From: Autumnicola patrickiae
GTDB lineage: Bacteria > Bacteroidota > Bacteroidia > Flavobacteriales > Flavobacteriaceae
DNA: 64,000 nucleotides
Assembly (NCBI RefSeq): GCF_031846525.1
Contig: NZ_JAVRHM010000005.1
Location: 1 to 64,000 of the forward strand
Direction: 5' to 3'
Made by a program: the position numbers and the translations under genes. Below the pieces are notes generated by a model. The model ran no database searches. It had not been told where the DNA came from and saw only the letters and a program-made list of their open reading frames with translations. Positions 9,901-17,970 of this stretch are shown one piece after another (position 1 is the stretch's first letter; the number at the start of each line of letters is the position of its first letter).

Positions 9901-10316
9901 CAAAAACTATCAGTAAAAGTAAAAGCAAGTGACCCAACAAAAGCGCTGCCTAAAACCGACATTTTTTTAGACGCGGAAATTTTAGAAACAGGCCCTGCAA
10001 TCTTTAGCAAAAGGAGGGAAATAGACCAGAACATGAACAGAATAGTGAAGGCACTTGCAACACCAGACATAAAATTTACCATCAATGCCACCTGGCTGTC
10101 ATCTGGGGCAAATGTGGAAAAGAATGCCCCCATCATTTGATAAAATGGTGCTCCCGGGGGGTGACCAACTTCAAGATTGGCAGAAGTAGCGATATATTCT
10201 CCTGCATCCCAGAAACTTGCAGTGGGTTCCAGGGTTAACGTGTAAGTGGTAAGTGCAATTACAAAAACCAGCCATCCCAGGATTTTGTTCCACTTACGAA
10301 AGTTAAAATCTGTCAT
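6993..10316 (-). CDS. DUF2723 membrane protein (GT117-like)
   Basis: A 1107-aa integral membrane protein typical of Bacteroidota. The N terminus holds the DUF2723 domain (TLEPTASFWDAGEYIATSAN, GHPPGAPFYQMMG), followed by about nine hydrophobic segments to residue 320, a soluble region, a second membrane block around 550-650 and a long soluble C terminus with helical repeats. The family is classed with the GT-C fold protein mannosyltransferase-like enzymes (GT117); a role in glycosylating exported proteins has been proposed from family relations and is not shown here. The acidic WDAGE motif fits the GT-C catalytic loop. ATG start; transcribed alone. Confidence 0.88.
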   Translation of the reverse strand: MTDFNFRKWNKILGWLVFVIALTTYTLTLEPTASFWDAGEYIATSANLEVGHPPGAPFYQMMGAFFSTFAPDDSQVALMVNFMSGVASAFTILFMFWSISLLLLKIAGPVSKISASKKMSVLGSAFVGSLAFTFTDSFWFSAVEAEVYAMASCFMAILFYLGLLWERDMFKPRGNRWVILISLVIGLSFGVHFLGLLTIPAIGFLYFFKNYKKVTVKNFIIANIVVVAVLLFVFKLLLPYTLTFFSASEIFFTNSLGLPFNTGTIIAFIAIVAGFYFGINYTRKKKYYQLNTLFLCILFILIGFSSWMMLPIRSNAPTVINENSPDNARELLAYYNREQYGETHLFYGPQWSEMYAGLDEDNPYKDDKPYYEKDEEKGEYVIVNDYKNARQNLDDDHKAFLPRMWSTQHAVNYMEFTGPLEFTVKREYQGEEQLMQAINEFRRSYNANQLDTEEYHNFLQRFSDYIDVEKPTFASNIAYLLEYQIGYMYWRYFMWNFVGRQDDVQGKYTDLNGNWLSGIDFIDEMHLGSQDELPSDVKNNKARNTYYFLPLILGLIGLVFQFKKDKNNFWVLLVFFLFTGIALKIYLNERPFEPRERDYALVGSFYVFAIWIGFGVYALIDMLKDYLKPKLAVPIVIVGTLLAVPTIMASQNWDDHDRSGRYTALAMAKMYLDSVEENGIIFTIGDNDTFALWYIQQVEKYRTDVRVINTSLFATDWYIDQMKRKAFESDPIPSQLDHDFYTGKNDAIFFSERTSDTLSIKLWMNYIESDDERTQAELRGGQTINTFPTQNVRIPVDKQKVLQNGIVQEDESDQIVDHIDIHIDQSVLYKNRLMMLDIIANNDWERPIYFTGGSFGDEDYLWMKDYLQLEGVAYKLVPIRTPVNPRNPFDMGRVNTEKMYNIVKNWDWGNMGDPDIYHDPETRKNAITYRSNLARLVENLLQEQDTSAAKEILDLGIEKMPIDYYGYYSLVEPFIEGYYEVNEVEKARALWEQIAAKYQENLRYYQTWDRDRQYRYANEIITDIERYRSLVDILVRQQDEEIVKEKADEYNEYLRLFRHFYAEDEEIDTDAGPSQQLIEEQFDREINPQQGIDTFSEEFPAEAEELQ

Positions 10317-10642
10317 TCTTGTGTTATGTTGATCCCCTTAAAAAGGGTATGATTACCCGAGGCTTGCCTCGATTTTTATATTTTTTTGATTTTTTCTCTT
10401 TAATTACTATGAGAGGTAATTTATATTAATGTGGCGAATTTAATAATAAATATGCGAATGCCTGATGAACGTCCTTTAAAAGGAAATATTTTATGGAAAA
10501 CAGGAAAATTAGTTTATCTTTTAAGGTGTAAACATCAACAGTACAGCTGATTTAAAAAAAGAAGAAAATATTTTAGATAATTTTGATGAAAATGTTTGTG
10601 TAAAAAGAACTTTGTTTTAAATTTGCATCCGCATTTAAGCAT
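10317..10642. other. Intergenic region upstream of tRNA-Gln
   Basis: This 326-bp AT-rich gap separates the leftward DUF2723 gene from the rightward tRNA. It contains a tight hairpin, CGAGGCTTGCCTCG (10358-10371), which would fall in the 5' leader of the DUF2723 mRNA, and the tRNA promoter at its right end. No open frame of note. I could not place a DUF2723 promoter. Confidence 0.5.
10595..10625 (+). promoter_or_regulatory. tRNA-Gln promoter
   Basis: TTTG (10595-10598), 19 bp spacer, TAAATTTG (10618-10625): an exact match to the Bacteroidota primary sigma consensus. The start point would be about 12 bp before the mature tRNA. Confidence 0.75.
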
Positions 10643-10715
10643 TGGCCTATGGTGTAACTGGCAACACGTCTGGTTTTGGTCCAGAAGAGTCTAGGTTCGA
10701 GCCCTAGTAGGCCAA
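10643..10715 (+). tRNA. trnQ: tRNA-Gln (anticodon TTG)
   Basis: A 73-nt cloverleaf. The acceptor stem TGGCCTA (10643-10649) pairs with TAGGCCA (10708-10714) and is followed by discriminator A. The anticodon stem TCTGG/CCAGA encloses loop TTTTGGT, giving anticodon TTG for glutamine. The T arm contains GGTTCGAGCCC. The CCA end is not encoded. A promoter lies just upstream and a terminator just downstream, so the gene is a single unit. Confidence 0.95.
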
Positions 10716-10727
10716 CAAAAAATGTAA

Positions 10728-10758
10728 AACCGAATTCTGAAAAGAGTTCGGTTTTTTT
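10728..10758 (+). terminator. Terminator of tRNA-Gln
   Basis: AACCGAATTC pairs with GAGTTCGGTT (10728-10753) and is followed by T7. On the minus strand the same stem is followed by a T-rich tract, so it may also end the DUF6807 gene. Confidence 0.8.
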
Positions 10759-10787
10759 GTTTTCCGGAAAACTTAATAATCAGCAAA

Positions 10788-11711
10788 CTACTGATTTCTA
10801 AATTCCTTATAGTAAGTTTCAATTTCGTCAGTTGAAAGACCTGAGTGTACCAGGATTTGGTTTCGGAAATTTAAACTTTTACCTTTTTTAATTTCAATAG
10901 CTTCTTTTCCCGGGAAAGCCATGTTCTGCATGCTCTTAGAACTTCTAAGGATCCAGCCCTGGTAGGAAGGCAAATTCTCCGGTTCACCCATAATTACTAT
11001 TCCCAATTGTCCTATTTCTGATGGATCAAAACTGCCTTTCAGTTCCATCCATGGTCCGGCTTGTACCGGCAGGTTTTGAGGTTGAATTTTCCCGGAGGTG
11101 GAGTGGAAGCTCACATTTTCAGGTAAGGCAAACCGGGGAGAAAATCCGCCGTAGCCTTTTTCATCTTCAGATCCTCCAATGGCAACTCCGTCGACCAGCG
11201 CGGTGAATTTTAAATCGAAGGTTAAGGTGTAGATTCCGTCTTCCAGACTTTCATAAGTAATGGATACATTTTCTTTAATTACTGCATTTTCAGTTGAAGT
11301 TGGGATCCAAAAAACTTCAGCTTTTATTTCCGCAGTATTCTCATTTATACTGGTAGAAATATTCTGAACTTCCCAGTGTATATTTTCGGTTAACCAGGGA
11401 TCGGCTATTCGTTTTCCTTCAACATATAATTGATGCCAGCTCCAGAAAATTCCGCGGTGGTGTAAATGATCTTCTGGAAAATCTTCGGTTAAAACCTCAC
11501 CGTTGGGGCCGTAAAGCGGATGAATATAATTTGCACGGGGATATTCTCCATCTTTCGATTTTGTCGCTGTCTGATAGAAAAAACGCGGATATTCATTTTC
11601 CATAAGCAGAATTCCTTCCTCAGATTCCCTGAATTCCAGTTCCTGGGAATTGAGTAGTTCCGGTACGAGAATGGCTGTTGCCAGAAGCAGAAGTAGTTTA
11701 ATTCGGATCAT
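10788..11711 (-). CDS. DUF6807 family protein (PmoA-like), exported
   Basis: A 307-aa protein with an N-terminal signal peptide (about residues 1-22, LLLLATAILVPELLNSQ). The rest matches the DUF6807 family, often labelled PmoA-like in databases: YIHPLYGPNGEVLTEDFPEDHLHHRGIFW is the hallmark region (key residues HP, DHLHHRG, W), with WTENIHWE-like and FDLKF segments after it. Its biochemical function is not established; family members sit in carbohydrate-utilisation settings. No sugar enzymes adjoin it here. The downstream tRNA terminator may serve it from the other side. Confidence 0.8.
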   Translation of the reverse strand: MIRIKLLLLLATAILVPELLNSQELEFRESEEGILLMENEYPRFFYQTATKSKDGEYPRANYIHPLYGPNGEVLTEDFPEDHLHHRGIFWSWHQLYVEGKRIADPWLTENIHWEVQNISTSINENTAEIKAEVFWIPTSTENAVIKENVSITYESLEDGIYTLTFDLKFTALVDGVAIGGSEDEKGYGGFSPRFALPENVSFHSTSGKIQPQNLPVQAGPWMELKGSFDPSEIGQLGIVIMGEPENLPSYQGWILRSSKSMQNMAFPGKEAIEIKKGKSLNFRNQILVHSGLSTDEIETYYKEFRNQ

Positions 11712-11796
11712 TCTGAAGCTTTAATTTTCTAAAATTACGGGAATTTAAATTAACCTTGATTCTGAAGTTTAAATATAGATCAAACTTCAGGAGGAA

Positions 11797-11819
11797 GTCG
11801 AAAATTGCCAATTTTCGGC
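11797..11819 (+). repeat. Interspersed repeat copy (g), partial
   Basis: GTCGAAAATTGCCAATTTTC then GGC; shares TCGAAAATTGCCA with the copy at 17949. It is also partly self-complementary. It lies downstream of the CRTAC1 gene stop. Confidence 0.5.
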
Positions 11820-11850
11820 ATACACTTTTTAAGGCCTTCGAACTAAACCA

Positions 11851-14070
11851 CTACTGAAAGGCTTCCTGTAACTGGATAGGTTGGAGATTTAGTTCTTCGG
11901 TTTCAGGCGTATTCTCGGTTATTTTATAGAAAGTGTTTAGATTCAGATTTTCGAAACTTTGATTGTTGCCGCTACCCGCCCAAAGTATTTTTACCTCAAT
12001 TATTTCTGATGCTTTTCCCAATCCTATTTGCGCCCTTAGCGTAGAACAGCCAAAACTTCCTCCTGAACTAATGGTATGAAATATAGAACGTACAGTTCCT
12101 TCTTCCATAACTGTTACTTCAATTTTGCTGCCAATGGCAGCCTTGTTTGCCTGAGTTCCTTCCAGTTTTAAGGCTAGCCAGTTATTCTCATCCTGATAAG
12201 GATTCACGTAAAGCGAATTAAAGAATTTATCACCTTCATAGGCTCCTCCCATTACCACATGGATTTCCTGATCACCGTCATTATCAATGTCCGAAAATGA
12301 AACGGCATGTCCTTTTTGAATATGTCCAAATCCTCCCGCAGTGGTAACATCCTGAAATTCTTTTCCGGAGTTATTTCTGAAAACTCTGTTTGGGATTATT
12401 GACTCATAGCTTACTTCCCCTGTACTCAGGTAAATATCCGGGTAACCATCGTTGTCAAGATCTCCATAATTAGAACCCATAGCATAACCTATTTTATTCA
12501 GGCCAACCTCAGCCGAAACATCTTTAAAAGAGCCGCCATTATTCTGGTAGAGCCGCATGGTTTCTGCTCTGTTTGGCTCTCCTAAATACTCCTTAACAAT
12601 ATCGGGAACAATGGTATAAGCATTCGTCTTTTGGTAACCGGCAACAAAGATATCCATCCATCCGTCGTTATTATAGTCGAACGACCAGGTTGGGAAACTC
12701 GAAATTTTCTCTCCCAGTCCCATTTGCGAGCCGGCTTCTTCAAAGTTTAAATTTCCGGATTCATCAAGTCCTCTATTCAGAAACAATAAATTTTTGCTCG
12801 AAGACTGGAGCGTAGAGATATAAATATCCATCCATCCGTCATTATTATAATCTCCACTGGTTACTCCTTTAATATAGTAAGGTTCCTTATCTGTACTTAC
12901 CGTGAGTCCTGCACTTGTAGTAAGATTAGAGAAGGTTTCATCGCCATTGTTAATATAAAACTCGCAGGAATGTATATTTCCTTTTTCAGATTCATTTCCA
13001 ATAAACAAATCTATCCATCCATCATTATTAAAATCTGCCCAGGTTGCTGTTTGAGTGGGATGAAGGGAAAGTAAACCGGCATCTATGGTTACATCTGTAA
13101 ACGTGTTATCACCATTATTTCTTAAAAGCGAATTAGGATGTTTGCCTAAAGTTCCCATCCAGGCGCCCCGCAGTACAAAAATATCCAGAAAACCATCATT
13201 ATTATAATCTGCTTGTACCATATTAAGACCTCCTGTAGCGAGTTCCAGGCCAGAAGTTTCTGTTTTTTCTGAAAAACTACCATCTCCGTTATTAATAAAA
13301 TATCTTAGATGATCTGAAGGAAACCAACTGGAAACAACCACGTCTAAAAGATGATCATTATTGAAATCGTCTACTATACCGCCTCCCGATAATTCATTGA
13401 CGTTTAATCCCAGTTTTGGGGCAATGTCTTCAAACTTTTTTAGCGGATATTCAGATTCAAATGCACTTTCGGGGATTAGCCATTTTTCAGGTACACCTTC
13501 AGGATATTCTCCTAAAGTCATATAGGCGATATTCAGAAGCCACATGCTATTATAGTCGTGCGAATTCTGCGTTAAAAATTCTTCATAAAGCTTAATGGCA
13601 CTTCTGGAGCCTTTCGGATCCTGGTGAAAACCTTTTGGGTTTATAGGAATAATGCAGGATGCCGAGGCATCATGGTGATGGATACAATTTTGTTGTTCCC
13701 CCATTCTCATATAAGCCAAAGCCAGCAAAGGACCAATACTATCTTCTTCATCTGTATCCAGTTTGTACCGCAATAATCCGTTGTTACTTGCTTTCCATAA
13801 ATTTTCTAAAATAACAATAGCATCTTCGGTTTTACCTGCATATAAAAGTGCACGTGCTTTCTTAAGATGGTATCTTTCTTTTTGATTTTCAGGAGCTATT
13901 TTCGAAATGCTATCAAAATAAGTGGCTCTCACAGAGGAAGCGTAAATATTTTCCGGAACAAAAAATTGCTCGTCAGCTGTTTTTTCCAGTAGCTCAGGCA
14001 TTGTTTCCTTATTGTCGCAGGAAACAAAAAAGAGAAATGACACTATTGTAAGTGTTACAATGTACTTCAT
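11851..14070 (-). CDS. CRTAC1-type FG-GAP/VCBS repeat lipoprotein
   Basis: A 739-aa exported protein. A lipoprotein signal ends at the cysteine in FFVSCDN (about residue 19). An N-terminal helical, TPR-like region (30-200) precedes a chain of about six to seven FG-GAP/VCBS repeats, each with the calcium-binding form D.(N/D).DG..D(I/V)(F/Y), for example DFNNDGWIDLFIGN and DLDNDGYPDIYLST; these build a beta-propeller. The C terminus (about 640-720) matches the ASPIC/UnbV domain (AIGSKIEV, GGSFGCS, IGLGKA). Similar proteins are common at Bacteroidota surfaces and bind carbohydrate or protein; no specific ligand is known here. ATG start. Confidence 0.88.
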   Translation of the reverse strand: MKYIVTLTIVSFLFFVSCDNKETMPELLEKTADEQFFVPENIYASSVRATYFDSISKIAPENQKERYHLKKARALLYAGKTEDAIVILENLWKASNNGLLRYKLDTDEEDSIGPLLALAYMRMGEQQNCIHHHDASASCIIPINPKGFHQDPKGSRSAIKLYEEFLTQNSHDYNSMWLLNIAYMTLGEYPEGVPEKWLIPESAFESEYPLKKFEDIAPKLGLNVNELSGGGIVDDFNNDHLLDVVVSSWFPSDHLRYFINNGDGSFSEKTETSGLELATGGLNMVQADYNNDGFLDIFVLRGAWMGTLGKHPNSLLRNNGDNTFTDVTIDAGLLSLHPTQTATWADFNNDGWIDLFIGNESEKGNIHSCEFYINNGDETFSNLTTSAGLTVSTDKEPYYIKGVTSGDYNNDGWMDIYISTLQSSSKNLLFLNRGLDESGNLNFEEAGSQMGLGEKISSFPTWSFDYNNDGWMDIFVAGYQKTNAYTIVPDIVKEYLGEPNRAETMRLYQNNGGSFKDVSAEVGLNKIGYAMGSNYGDLDNDGYPDIYLSTGEVSYESIIPNRVFRNNSGKEFQDVTTAGGFGHIQKGHAVSFSDIDNDGDQEIHVVMGGAYEGDKFFNSLYVNPYQDENNWLALKLEGTQANKAAIGSKIEVTVMEEGTVRSIFHTISSGGSFGCSTLRAQIGLGKASEIIEVKILWAGSGNNQSFENLNLNTFYKITENTPETEELNLQPIQLQEAFQ

Positions 14071-14380
14071 GCTATTATGTATTGCACCTCGCTAAGTCCT
14101 CATTACTAATATTATAAAACAAAACTTTATGGATACATGATTGAGGCAAAGATAAAAGAGAAATCGAAATTGGATGTATTTTTCCAAACAAGTAGGATCT
14201 TCAAAATGCAATTTAAAAACTTACCTGTGTTTCCAACACTTATAATCAGCATTTATGAAAATCCGAAATTTTCCGAATTTAAACATAGGTCTTATTCAGA
14301 GAATACAAGAAAACAGAATCTTTGCTTTAGTGTTTCCTTCAATTGAATAAGCTTTTGTAAATTCGTGCAAAACCTATATT
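14071..14380. other. Divergent intergenic region
   Basis: This 310-bp AT-rich gap lies between the leftward CRTAC1 gene and the rightward kinase. It holds a minus-strand -7 match, TATCTTTG (14147-14154), for the CRTAC1 gene without a clear -33. A 69-codon open frame (14137-14346) shows no family resemblance and overlaps this region; I do not regard it as a gene. No TGA-N6-TCA site of the kind seen at 16740, 18707 and 23134. Confidence 0.45.
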
Positions 14381-15634
14381 GTGTCTAAAAGCGAGTTTTT
14401 CCAGAATAAAAATATTTTTAATGTCCTTTTTGAAGCTGCTTCTGAAGGTATTATCGTGGTAAATTCTTCGCAAGTTGTAATTGCTGCAAATACTGCTGCA
14501 GAACATATGTTTGGATACGAATCGGGAGAATTATCTGGAAAACCCTTAGACCTGCTTATTCCTAAGAATTACCGGCCCAGCCATGGTCAGCACTTTTCGA
14601 GATTTTTAAAGAATAGCGAAAACCGGCAAATGGGACATGGGAGGGATCTTCACGGATTAAGAAAGGACGGCAGTCAATTCCCTGTTGAAGCTGGTTTAAA
14701 CCCATTTCAGATAGATGGTGAGGATTATGTGATGTCTCTTATTATTGATATTAGTGTTCGAATAGAGACACAGCGGCAAATAAGAGAACTTAATACGAAA
14801 CTGGAGGATAAAATTGCGATTAGAACACACGAGCTTCAGGAAAGTGTCCAAAAATTGCAACATCTAAACCTGGACCTTGAAGATGAAATTAACAGGAGGA
14901 AAGCTGCAGAGCGAAGAATAAAAGATGCCCTGCAAAAGGAAAAGGAACTTAACGAGCTAAAGACAAAGTTCCTTTCCCTGGTTTCCCATGAATTTAAAAC
15001 TCCGCTCAGCGGAATTTTAACTTCGGCTACACTTGCTGAAAAATATACCAAGGGAGAGCAGCAGGATAAACGGGAAAAGCATTTAGGGACCATAAGAAAT
15101 AAAGTTCATTATCTTAACAACATCCTGAATGATTTCCTTTCCATAGAACGATTAGAAGCTGGAAAAGGACAATATAAATACACCAATTTCAGCCTTAAAA
15201 GGTTGATAAATGAAGTGGTTTACAATGCAAACATTACTTTAAAGAACGGACAGGAGATTACCTATTCTAAAGATCTTGAAGATATGATGCTTTACCACGA
15301 CGAAAAAATCCTGGAACTCATTCTCTCCAATTTGCTCGGAAATTCAATAAAATATTCCCCAGAGAATACACTAATTGATTTTCGTGTCACTCCAACAGAA
15401 AATTCTGTAATTTTTGAAGTACAGGACCAGGGGATAGGAATTCCGGAGAAAGACCAAAAGCATATTTTTGAACGTTATTTTAGAGCAGAAAATGCTCTTT
15501 TGGACCAGGGGACAGGGATTGGACTTAATATTGCCTATACCCATCTGGAAAATCTTGGGGGAAGTATAAAGTTTGAAAGTAAGGAAAACGTAGGCACCAA
15601 GTTTACGGTAGAAATCCCAATATTAAAGCCATAA
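14381..15634 (+). CDS. FixL-like PAS sensor histidine kinase
   Basis: A 417-aa soluble kinase without membrane segments, starting at GTG. A PAS domain (about 10-130) resembles the haem PAS of rhizobial FixL: NYRPSH places His68 at the haem-ligand position (His200 in Bradyrhizobium FixL), and Arg74 and Arg88 (GHGR) fall at the same +6 and +20 spacing as FixL Arg206 and Arg220. A coiled-coil linker (130-195) leads to the HisKA domain, with phospho-acceptor His203 in FLSLVSHEFKTP, then HATPase_c with the N box (NLLGNSIKYSP), QDQGIGIP and GTGIGLNI. Oxygen or redox sensing is inferred. The response regulator follows after 26-35 bp, so they form an operon. Confidence 0.9.
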   Translation: MSKSEFFQNKNIFNVLFEAASEGIIVVNSSQVVIAANTAAEHMFGYESGELSGKPLDLLIPKNYRPSHGQHFSRFLKNSENRQMGHGRDLHGLRKDGSQFPVEAGLNPFQIDGEDYVMSLIIDISVRIETQRQIRELNTKLEDKIAIRTHELQESVQKLQHLNLDLEDEINRRKAAERRIKDALQKEKELNELKTKFLSLVSHEFKTPLSGILTSATLAEKYTKGEQQDKREKHLGTIRNKVHYLNNILNDFLSIERLEAGKGQYKYTNFSLKRLINEVVYNANITLKNGQEITYSKDLEDMMLYHDEKILELILSNLLGNSIKYSPENTLIDFRVTPTENSVIFEVQDQGIGIPEKDQKHIFERYFRAENALLDQGTGIGLNIAYTHLENLGGSIKFESKENVGTKFTVEIPILKP

Positions 15635-15669
15635 AAATTTTCAGAAGAAAATATAAAGAAGTGAGTACA

Positions 15670-16716
15670 ATGAAAAAAGTATTACTAATAGAAGACGATG
15701 TAACTGTAAGGGAAAATACGGCAGAACTGCTGGAACTTTCAGATTACGAAATCGAAACCGCTTCCAATGGACGTCTGGGCGTAGAGAAAGCAAAGAAAAT
15801 TCTTCCAGATGTAATTGTGTGTGATATTATGATGCCAGAAATGGATGGCTATGGAGTACTTGAGGAGCTCAGTAAACATGAAGATACCATAGATATTCCG
15901 TTTATTTTTCTTTCTGCAAAAACAGAACATAAAGATATTCGTAAAGGGATGGATCTTGGAGCCGATGATTATCTTACCAAACCTTTTGAAGAGGAAGATT
16001 TACTGAGTGCAATTGAGAGCCGGCTAGCAAGGGTTTCAATCATAAATTCCTTTAAAAAGAAGAAGAACGTACAACAACCTGGAGATTCATCTTTAAATGG
16101 AGTTGAAGATTTGCGCAGTCTTATTAGTAAAAATGAGTTGCTCGAATTCCGGAAAGGTGAGAATATTTATGAACCGGGCAAGCAGGCCAGCTTCTTTTAC
16201 CTCGTTAAACGCGGTGTGGTAAAAGCCCACAGGATGGATAGCCAGGGCAAAGAACTTATTACCGAGCTTTTTAAGGATGATGATTTCTTCGGAAATATTT
16301 CTATGAATAATGCAAACCCATATCAGGATTTTGCCACTGCAATGGAAGACACTCAACTTTACGCAGTTTCTAAAGAAGAGTTGCATAAGATCCTGGCGAA
16401 CAATGGCCGGGTTACCCTGGAATTGGTGGAAATCTTGAGCAATAATCTTTCAGGATTAAAGGAGCAGTTAATGGGAATGGCCTATGGTTCTGTGCGTAAA
16501 AAAACGGCTAATACTATTTTACTTTTTGCTGAAAAGATTAAAAAACATCCTCTAAAAAGTATAAGGATTTCGCGTGCAGATCTTGCAGGTGTTGCAGGGA
16601 TGGCGCCAGAAAGTCTTATAAGAACGCTTTCAGATTTTAAAAAAGAAGGATTAATAGAGATTGAGGGTAGAAATATTAAACTTGTTGATTCTCAAGCGCT
16701 AAAGAACATAATGTAA
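15670..16716 (+). CDS. Response regulator with CRP/FNR-type output
   Basis: A fusion of receiver and CRP/FNR domains, 348 aa from ATG 15670; a GTG at 15661 would add three residues (numbers here count from it). The receiver (about 4-125) has acidic EDD, phospho-acceptor Asp55 (VCDIMMP), Ser/Lys in FLSAK and KPF. A cyclic-nucleotide-type beta-roll follows (about 155-270), with no iron-sulphur cysteine cluster. The C-terminal winged helix has recognition helix PESLIRTLSDF, in which Glu317 and Arg321 align with CRP Glu181 and Arg185, the residues that read TGA half-sites. It is cotranscribed with the PAS kinase. Likely targets are the three TGA-N6-TCATW promoters at 16740-23149. Confidence 0.92.
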   Translation: MKKVLLIEDDVTVRENTAELLELSDYEIETASNGRLGVEKAKKILPDVIVCDIMMPEMDGYGVLEELSKHEDTIDIPFIFLSAKTEHKDIRKGMDLGADDYLTKPFEEEDLLSAIESRLARVSIINSFKKKKNVQQPGDSSLNGVEDLRSLISKNELLEFRKGENIYEPGKQASFFYLVKRGVVKAHRMDSQGKELITELFKDDDFFGNISMNNANPYQDFATAMEDTQLYAVSKEELHKILANNGRVTLELVEILSNNLSGLKEQLMGMAYGSVRKKTANTILLFAEKIKKHPLKSIRISRADLAGVAGMAPESLIRTLSDFKKEGLIEIEGRNIKLVDSQALKNIM

Positions 16717-16739
16717 AATCCGGAGAGAAAATTCCGGTA

Positions 16740-16784
16740 ACTGATTTTGGTCATTTTTAATCGGGTATGGTTACTATAGTTTTG
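16740..16784 (+). promoter_or_regulatory. CRP-type operator and promoter of universal stress gene
   Basis: ACTGA-TTTTGG-TCATT (16740-16755), then exactly 21 bp, then TAGTTTTG (16777-16784), a full -7 match. There is no -33 element. The operator centre would lie near -41.5, as in class II CRP/FNR activation. The same layout recurs at 18678-18722 and 23105-23149. Confidence 0.62.
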
Positions 16785-16806
16785 TATAAATTATTGAACC
16801 ATAACG

Positions 16807-17616
16807 ATGAATGTACTAATCCTGACAGACTTTTCAGAGGTGTCAGATAATACAGGGAAATATGCCCTTGATTATCTGGCCGGCAGGCCCGGGAATGTGT
16901 ATGTGCTAAATATTCAGGATTTCAATTTTAGCAAAACAGATCCCGTCGCGCTGGAAAAGAAGATGCTTTACATCTCCAAACAACTTCACCATAGCCTGGG
17001 AATGCTTAAAAGCCATTCTCAAAGTGCAGGTCAGGAATTTCACAGTATATTATCTTCTGAGAACCTTATAAGCGCAATTCGAAAATGTATAGCCGAGAAG
17101 AAAATTGATCTTATTTTTATTGGTGCAGCCAGTCAGGATGTAAGGCACCATCCTATACTTGGGAACCATGCTTATGAGGTGGTACGAAAGATTAAATGTA
17201 ATATTGTAGCGGTACCGGGAAAAAGTGTTTACCGCAAACCGGAAACCAGTATTCTTCCTATAGATTATTCTGTCCTTTCTAAGGAAAAGACTTTTCGATT
17301 AATTGAGGAATGTGATTTTATAAAGGATTCACGCATTACGGTACTTGAGATGAATGAAGCACTGCCCCTGGAAGCTTATAAAGATTCTATCCAGGAGACC
17401 TTACCAACAAATTTAAAGAAAACAACTGTAGATTATGTAGACATAGAAGCTTCTACAATTTTTGACAGGGATTTACTTATGGAAATTCAGGACAAATTTG
17501 ACATAATTGCGATCATTGGTAAAAATCTTAATGTATGTGACAAGCTCCTGCACGATCGTTACGGTCTCTGCTCCAAAGTAGATAACTCTTTGCCCATCCT
17601 TGTATTACACGAGTAA
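16807..17616 (+). CDS. Universal stress protein, two-domain
   Basis: A 269-aa UspA-superfamily protein. The first domain (1-145) starts with VLILTDFSE and keeps FIGAASQDVRHHPILGNHAYEVVRKIKCNIVAVPG, a diverged form of the G-x2-G-x9-G(S/T) nucleotide-binding loop. The second domain is more degenerate. It sits just after the receiver-CRP regulator but has its own CRP-type promoter, so it is a likely direct target. In bacteria such proteins accompany oxygen limitation, growth arrest or oxidative stress; the exact role here is not known. ATG start; convergent with the haemoglobin operon. Confidence 0.85.
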   Translation: MNVLILTDFSEVSDNTGKYALDYLAGRPGNVYVLNIQDFNFSKTDPVALEKKMLYISKQLHHSLGMLKSHSQSAGQEFHSILSSENLISAIRKCIAEKKIDLIFIGAASQDVRHHPILGNHAYEVVRKIKCNIVAVPGKSVYRKPETSILPIDYSVLSKEKTFRLIEECDFIKDSRITVLEMNEALPLEAYKDSIQETLPTNLKKTTVDYVDIEASTIFDRDLLMEIQDKFDIIAIIGKNLNVCDKLLHDRYGLCSKVDNSLPILVLHE

Positions 17617-17640
17617 ATAAATAGACTGGCTATTAGGTTT

Positions 17641-17667
17641 ACAGGCCGATAATTGGCATTTTAGAGG
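17641..17667 (+). repeat. Interspersed repeat copy (d)
   Basis: ACAGGCCGATAATTGGCATT followed by TTAGAGG. Identical to the copy at 17749 except for one base (G/A at position 16). Confidence 0.75.
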
Positions 17668-17748
17668 TGCTTTTTCTTCGGAAAAGTATCAGAACCATCA
17701 CCATCAGCGGTAGCAAATAATTGTTTTGTATTATTCGCAGTTGGGACT

Positions 17749-17775
17749 ACAGGCCGATAATTGACATTTTAGAGG
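17749..17775 (+). repeat. Interspersed repeat copy (e)
   Basis: ACAGGCCGATAATTGACATT followed by TTAGAGG. Second member of the near-identical pair, 108 bp after the first. Confidence 0.75.
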
Positions 17776-17867
17776 TTTCGATAATTAGCAAGAGTCTCTT
17801 CTGAAGAGTTTTTAAGTAAAAAACAGCTATTTTTAATCTGAAACTTCAGTTGTAAGTAAAGAAGTAT

Positions 17868-17888
17868 TTAAAATTGCCATTTGGAGTC
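17868..17888 (+). repeat. Interspersed repeat copy (h), partial
   Basis: TTAAAATTGCCATTTGGAGT then C; keeps the AATTGCCATTT core and a GAG end. Confidence 0.45.
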
Positions 17889-17948
17889 ACCATTTGGTTT
17901 TTGGAACGCCATTCTTTGGTAGATATAATCAGCAGAAGTAAAGGTTAA

Positions 17949-17970
17949 TATCGAAAATTGCCATTTTAGA
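17949..17970 (+). repeat. Interspersed repeat copy (f)
   Basis: TATCGAAAATTGCCATTTTA then GA. It abuts the stop codon of the haemoglobin gene at 17971. Confidence 0.6.

Larger units (their letters stand above)
17617..17970. other. Repeat-rich convergent intergenic region
   Basis: This 354-bp gap lies between two converging genes and has no open frame of note. It holds four copies of the interspersed repeat (17641, 17749, 17868, 17949); the first two differ at one base over 27. I see no strong terminator. A small inverted pair, CTGAAACTTCAG, is at about 17838. Confidence 0.6.

Noticed and set aside
14137..14346. A 69-codon open frame in the gap upstream of the PAS kinase
   Set aside because: Low-complexity composition, no family resemblance, and it lies where divergent promoters are expected.
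16720..16737. CCGGA/TCCGG hairpin after the receiver-CRP gene as a terminator
   Set aside because: Short stem with no T run; transcription could continue toward the stress gene.
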